In this document: one piece after another, positions 6,146 through 7,773 of the stretch
How the letters are laid out: every line of letters begins with the position of its first letter
Numbering within the stretch: position 1 is the stretch's first letter
NCBI GenBank assembly: GCA_013698525.1
Contig: JACCSM010000434.1
Location: 1-7,773, forward strand
Reading direction: 5' to 3'
Length of the DNA stretch: 7,773 nt
Source of the DNA: Rubrobacteraceae bacterium
Lineage (GTDB): Bacteria; Actinomycetota; Rubrobacteria; Rubrobacterales; Rubrobacteraceae
Made by a program: the position numbers and the translations under genes
The notes under the pieces: model-generated
Databases searched by the model: none
What the model was told of the DNA's origin: nothing
The model's input: only the letters and a program-made list of their open reading frames with translations

Positions 6146-6799
6146 TCACCGAATCTCGACCAGGCCGTGGCGAGTCGCGAATACCAAGGCCTGAATCCGC
6201 GAGTGCACGCCCAGCTTGTTCAATATGTTCATTATGTGGGTGCGCTCGGTATCCACGCTCATGTGCAGTTTGGCCGCGATCTCCTTGTTCGAGAGGCCTT
6301 CGGCGAGCGCCTGCAGGACTTCCCTTTCGCGGGGTGTGATCTGCTCGATGCTCGCGCGCGCCTCTACCTCTTCCTGGCGGTTCTGTCCGGCAAGGCGGAG
6401 CAGCGCGATCAGCTCTTCCTCGGAGAGGAGGGTATCGCCTTCGCCGAGGCGTCGCGTGGCATCGAGTATCGCGTCGACATCGGCCGACTTGTGCAGGACG
6501 CCGGCCGCCCCAGCCTCGACTGCCCTGGCATACTCTGCTCTATCCAGGCTCGCGGTCAGGACGAGCGCCGCGAAGTCCGGGTTGGCTTCGCGTAGTTCCC
6601 CGATCAACTCGGTGCCCTCTCCGTCCGGCAGGGTGAGGTCTATGACCCCGAGGTCGGCCTCAGAGCCTTCCATCGCCCCGCGCGCCTCGGCGAGCGTCCC
6701 CGCCTGGGCGACCACCTCGAACTCGGGCTGCTGATCGAAGACGAACGCGAGCGTCTGACGGAACGAAGCGTGGTCCTCCACAAGCAGGATTCGCTGCAT
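6146..6799 (-). CDS. NarL/FixJ-family response regulator
   Basis: A DNA-binding transcription factor activated by phosphorylation, 217 residues. The receiver domain (about 2-120) has the acidic pair Glu8-Asp9, phospho-acceptor Asp54 in VIDLTLP, Thr82 in LTAS and Lys104 in HKS, all in standard positions. A linker with a charged helix (about 138-152) leads to a LuxR-type helix-turn-helix (about 153-217): ITPREREVLQALAEGLSNKE, then MSVDTERTHIMNILNKLGVH. The ATG at 6799 is preceded by AAGGGAGG two nt away. It lies 81 nt downstream of the histidine kinase on the same strand, so the two are a likely pair, kinase first. Target genes and signal cannot be told from the window. Confidence 0.95.
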   Translation of the reverse strand: MQRILLVEDHASFRQTLAFVFDQQPEFEVVAQAGTLAEARGAMEGSEADLGVIDLTLPDGEGTELIGELREANPDFAALVLTASLDRAEYARAVEAGAAGVLHKSADVDAILDATRRLGEGDTLLSEEELIALLRLAGQNRQEEVEARASIEQITPREREVLQALAEGLSNKEIAAKLHMSVDTERTHIMNILNKLGVHSRIQALVFATRHGLVEIR

Positions 6800-6826
6800 T
6801 TCCTCCCTTCGCGGACCTCTCTTGCT

Positions 6827-6832
6827 ATTCTA
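6827..6832 (-). promoter_or_regulatory. Possible -10 element for the response-regulator gene
   Basis: TAGAAT on the minus strand (6832-6827) would give a short leader of about 20 nt carrying the AAGGGAGG ribosome site before the ATG at 6799. The same hexamer precedes dapF. No -35 match is visible; AGCTGG lies at the expected place. It could allow the regulator to be expressed apart from the kinase. Weak evidence. Confidence 0.25.
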
Positions 6833-6880
6833 CGCACGAAAACAATATGCCAGCTTTGACGGCTTGGATGCCGCCTTATC

Positions 6881-7773
6881 TCAGGTGTTCGAGAGTTCTC
6901 CGGCCTCCCCGCCCGTCAGGATGGCCAGCCCCACCCTGAGAAACACGCGGGTTCCCGCGCCCTCCCTGCCATCGACCTCGAGGTCTCCACCGAGCATGAG
7001 GACACGCTCGCGCATCCCCGTGAGTCCCATCCCGTAGGACGTCTCGGGCCCGAAACCCCTGCCGTCGTCCTCGATCTCCACGAGGACCTCACCGTTCACC
7101 ATACCGAGGGTGACCACCGCGTGCCTGGCGCCTGAATGGCGCCTGACGTTTGCCAGCGCTTCCTGGACGACGCGAACAACCTCGACACCGGCAGGCCCGG
7201 AGATCGCGGCCGGAAACCCCTCGTCCACGACCAGTTCGAACTGGCACCCGGCGCCGATCTGGCGGTTCAGTTCGACGATCGACTCCACCGCGCGCACTAG
7301 AGGCCGCTCCCTGACGCTCTCGAGCCGCAGGTCGTAGATCGCGTCGCGCAGGCCCTCGACCGCCCTCTTGAGCGCGTCTACCTGGCGTCCTGTCTCTTGT
7401 CCGCGGTCCAAGCCCTCGGGCATCCTCTGGAGAACCTGCATCGACTGCAGGGCGTACGTAAGGTCTTGCAAGACGACGTCGTGCAGCTCGCGGGCTATCC
7501 GGCGGCGCTCGGCCTCCCGGATCTCGCGCAGGGCCTCCTCGGCCCGCTTGCGCTCGGTAATGTCCTCTACAGTTCCCTCGTAAACCGAGATACCTCCATC
7601 GTCGTCATAGACGGCCCGTGCGTTGGCCGAGATCCATACGAGGGTACCGTCCTTACGGTGCATCTGTACCTCGAACCCGCTCACAAAGCCATCCCGCAGC
7701 GCGAGCTGGTAGAACTCCTCCCTGCGTCCTGGCTCTACGTAGAGCTGGTCCCTGATGTTGGAGATGGCCCCGA
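6881..7773 (-). CDS. PAS-domain NarL-family sensor histidine kinase, N-terminus outside window
   Basis: Sensor kinase expected to phosphorylate the adjacent regulator. The frame is open to the right edge: 296 complete residues are visible and the true start is beyond base 7773. The GTG at 7684 is an internal valine of the PAS domain (DGFVSGFEVQ), not a start. Residues 1-70 are the back half of a PAS domain (FEVQMHRKDGTLVWISANAR), ending in the usual linker VEDITERKRAEEAL. The HisKA_3 dimerisation helix follows, with phospho-acceptor His97 in RRIARELHDVVLQDL. The ATPase domain has the N-box QEALANVRRHSG with Asn208, DDGRGFG (235-241) and GMGLTGMRER (247-256). No membrane segment is seen in this part, so location depends on the missing end. 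The intact histidine and ATP-binding boxes indicate an active kinase. Confidence 0.94.
   Translation of the reverse strand, partial: GAISNIRDQLYVEPGRREEFYQLALRDGFVSGFEVQMHRKDGTLVWISANARAVYDDDGGISVYEGTVEDITERKRAEEALREIREAERRRIARELHDVVLQDLTYALQSMQVLQRMPEGLDRGQETGRQVDALKRAVEGLRDAIYDLRLESVRERPLVRAVESIVELNRQIGAGCQFELVVDEGFPAAISGPAGVEVVRVVQEALANVRRHSGARHAVVTLGMVNGEVLVEIEDDGRGFGPETSYGMGLTGMRERVLMLGGDLEVDGREGAGTRVFLRVGLAILTGGEAGELSNT

Noticed and set aside
7682..7684. GTG as a start for the histidine kinase
   Set aside because: Translation upstream continues the PAS domain without a stop to the window edge, so this is an internal valine.

Overview
The window looks like a chromosomal segment of a high-GC actinobacterium. 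The protein styles (NarL-type kinase and regulator, DapB, S9 peptidase), the GTG/TTG starts and the apparently leaderless promoters suggest a Rubrobacter-like lineage. That placement is inference from protein style, not from a search. Most of the window is housekeeping: meso-diaminopimelate (m-DAP)/lysine biosynthesis and peptidoglycan, followed by a two-component system. I see no mobile element, CRISPR array, tRNA or rRNA.

Layout. Bases 1-4687, plus strand: a tightly packed run of aspartokinase (5' end outside the window), dapA, dapB and a cytoplasmic S9-family serine peptidase. Every junction overlaps (8, 4 and 4 bp), so the four are very probably one translationally coupled operon. Bases 4713-5220, minus strand: a short unrecognised protein with a possible helix-turn-helix and, upstream of it, a small exported LysM protein. 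Bases 5307-6098, plus strand: dapF, divergent from the LysM gene. Both promoters appear to start transcription on, or within a base of, the start codon. Bases 6113-6144: a perfect 32-bp palindrome between the convergent dapF and response-regulator genes. Bases 6146-7773, minus strand: a NarL/FixJ response regulator preceded by its PAS-containing histidine kinase, whose N-terminus runs off the right edge.

How they fit together. Aspartokinase opens the aspartate pathway. DapA condenses aspartate semialdehyde with pyruvate, DapB reduces the product, and DapF makes meso-DAP from LL-DAP, for lysine and for the peptide stems of peptidoglycan. The LysM protein between dapB and dapF probably binds peptidoglycan. 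The S9 peptidase has no known place in the pathway. The kinase/regulator pair is a separate signalling unit.

Most interesting points: (1) DapF has serine where the second catalytic cysteine is expected, with a cysteine five residues later; (2) a well-placed Shine-Dalgarno and in-frame TTG inside the aspartokinase gene, exactly at the catalytic/ACT boundary, suggests a separate regulatory beta subunit; (3) the aspartokinase ACT1 effector loop departs from the familiar actinobacterial sequence; (4) paired divergent leaderless promoters for the LysM gene and dapF; (5) a nested palindrome after dapF; (6) a tiny HTH-like gene with the LysM gene. I did not find a convincing wholly new system.
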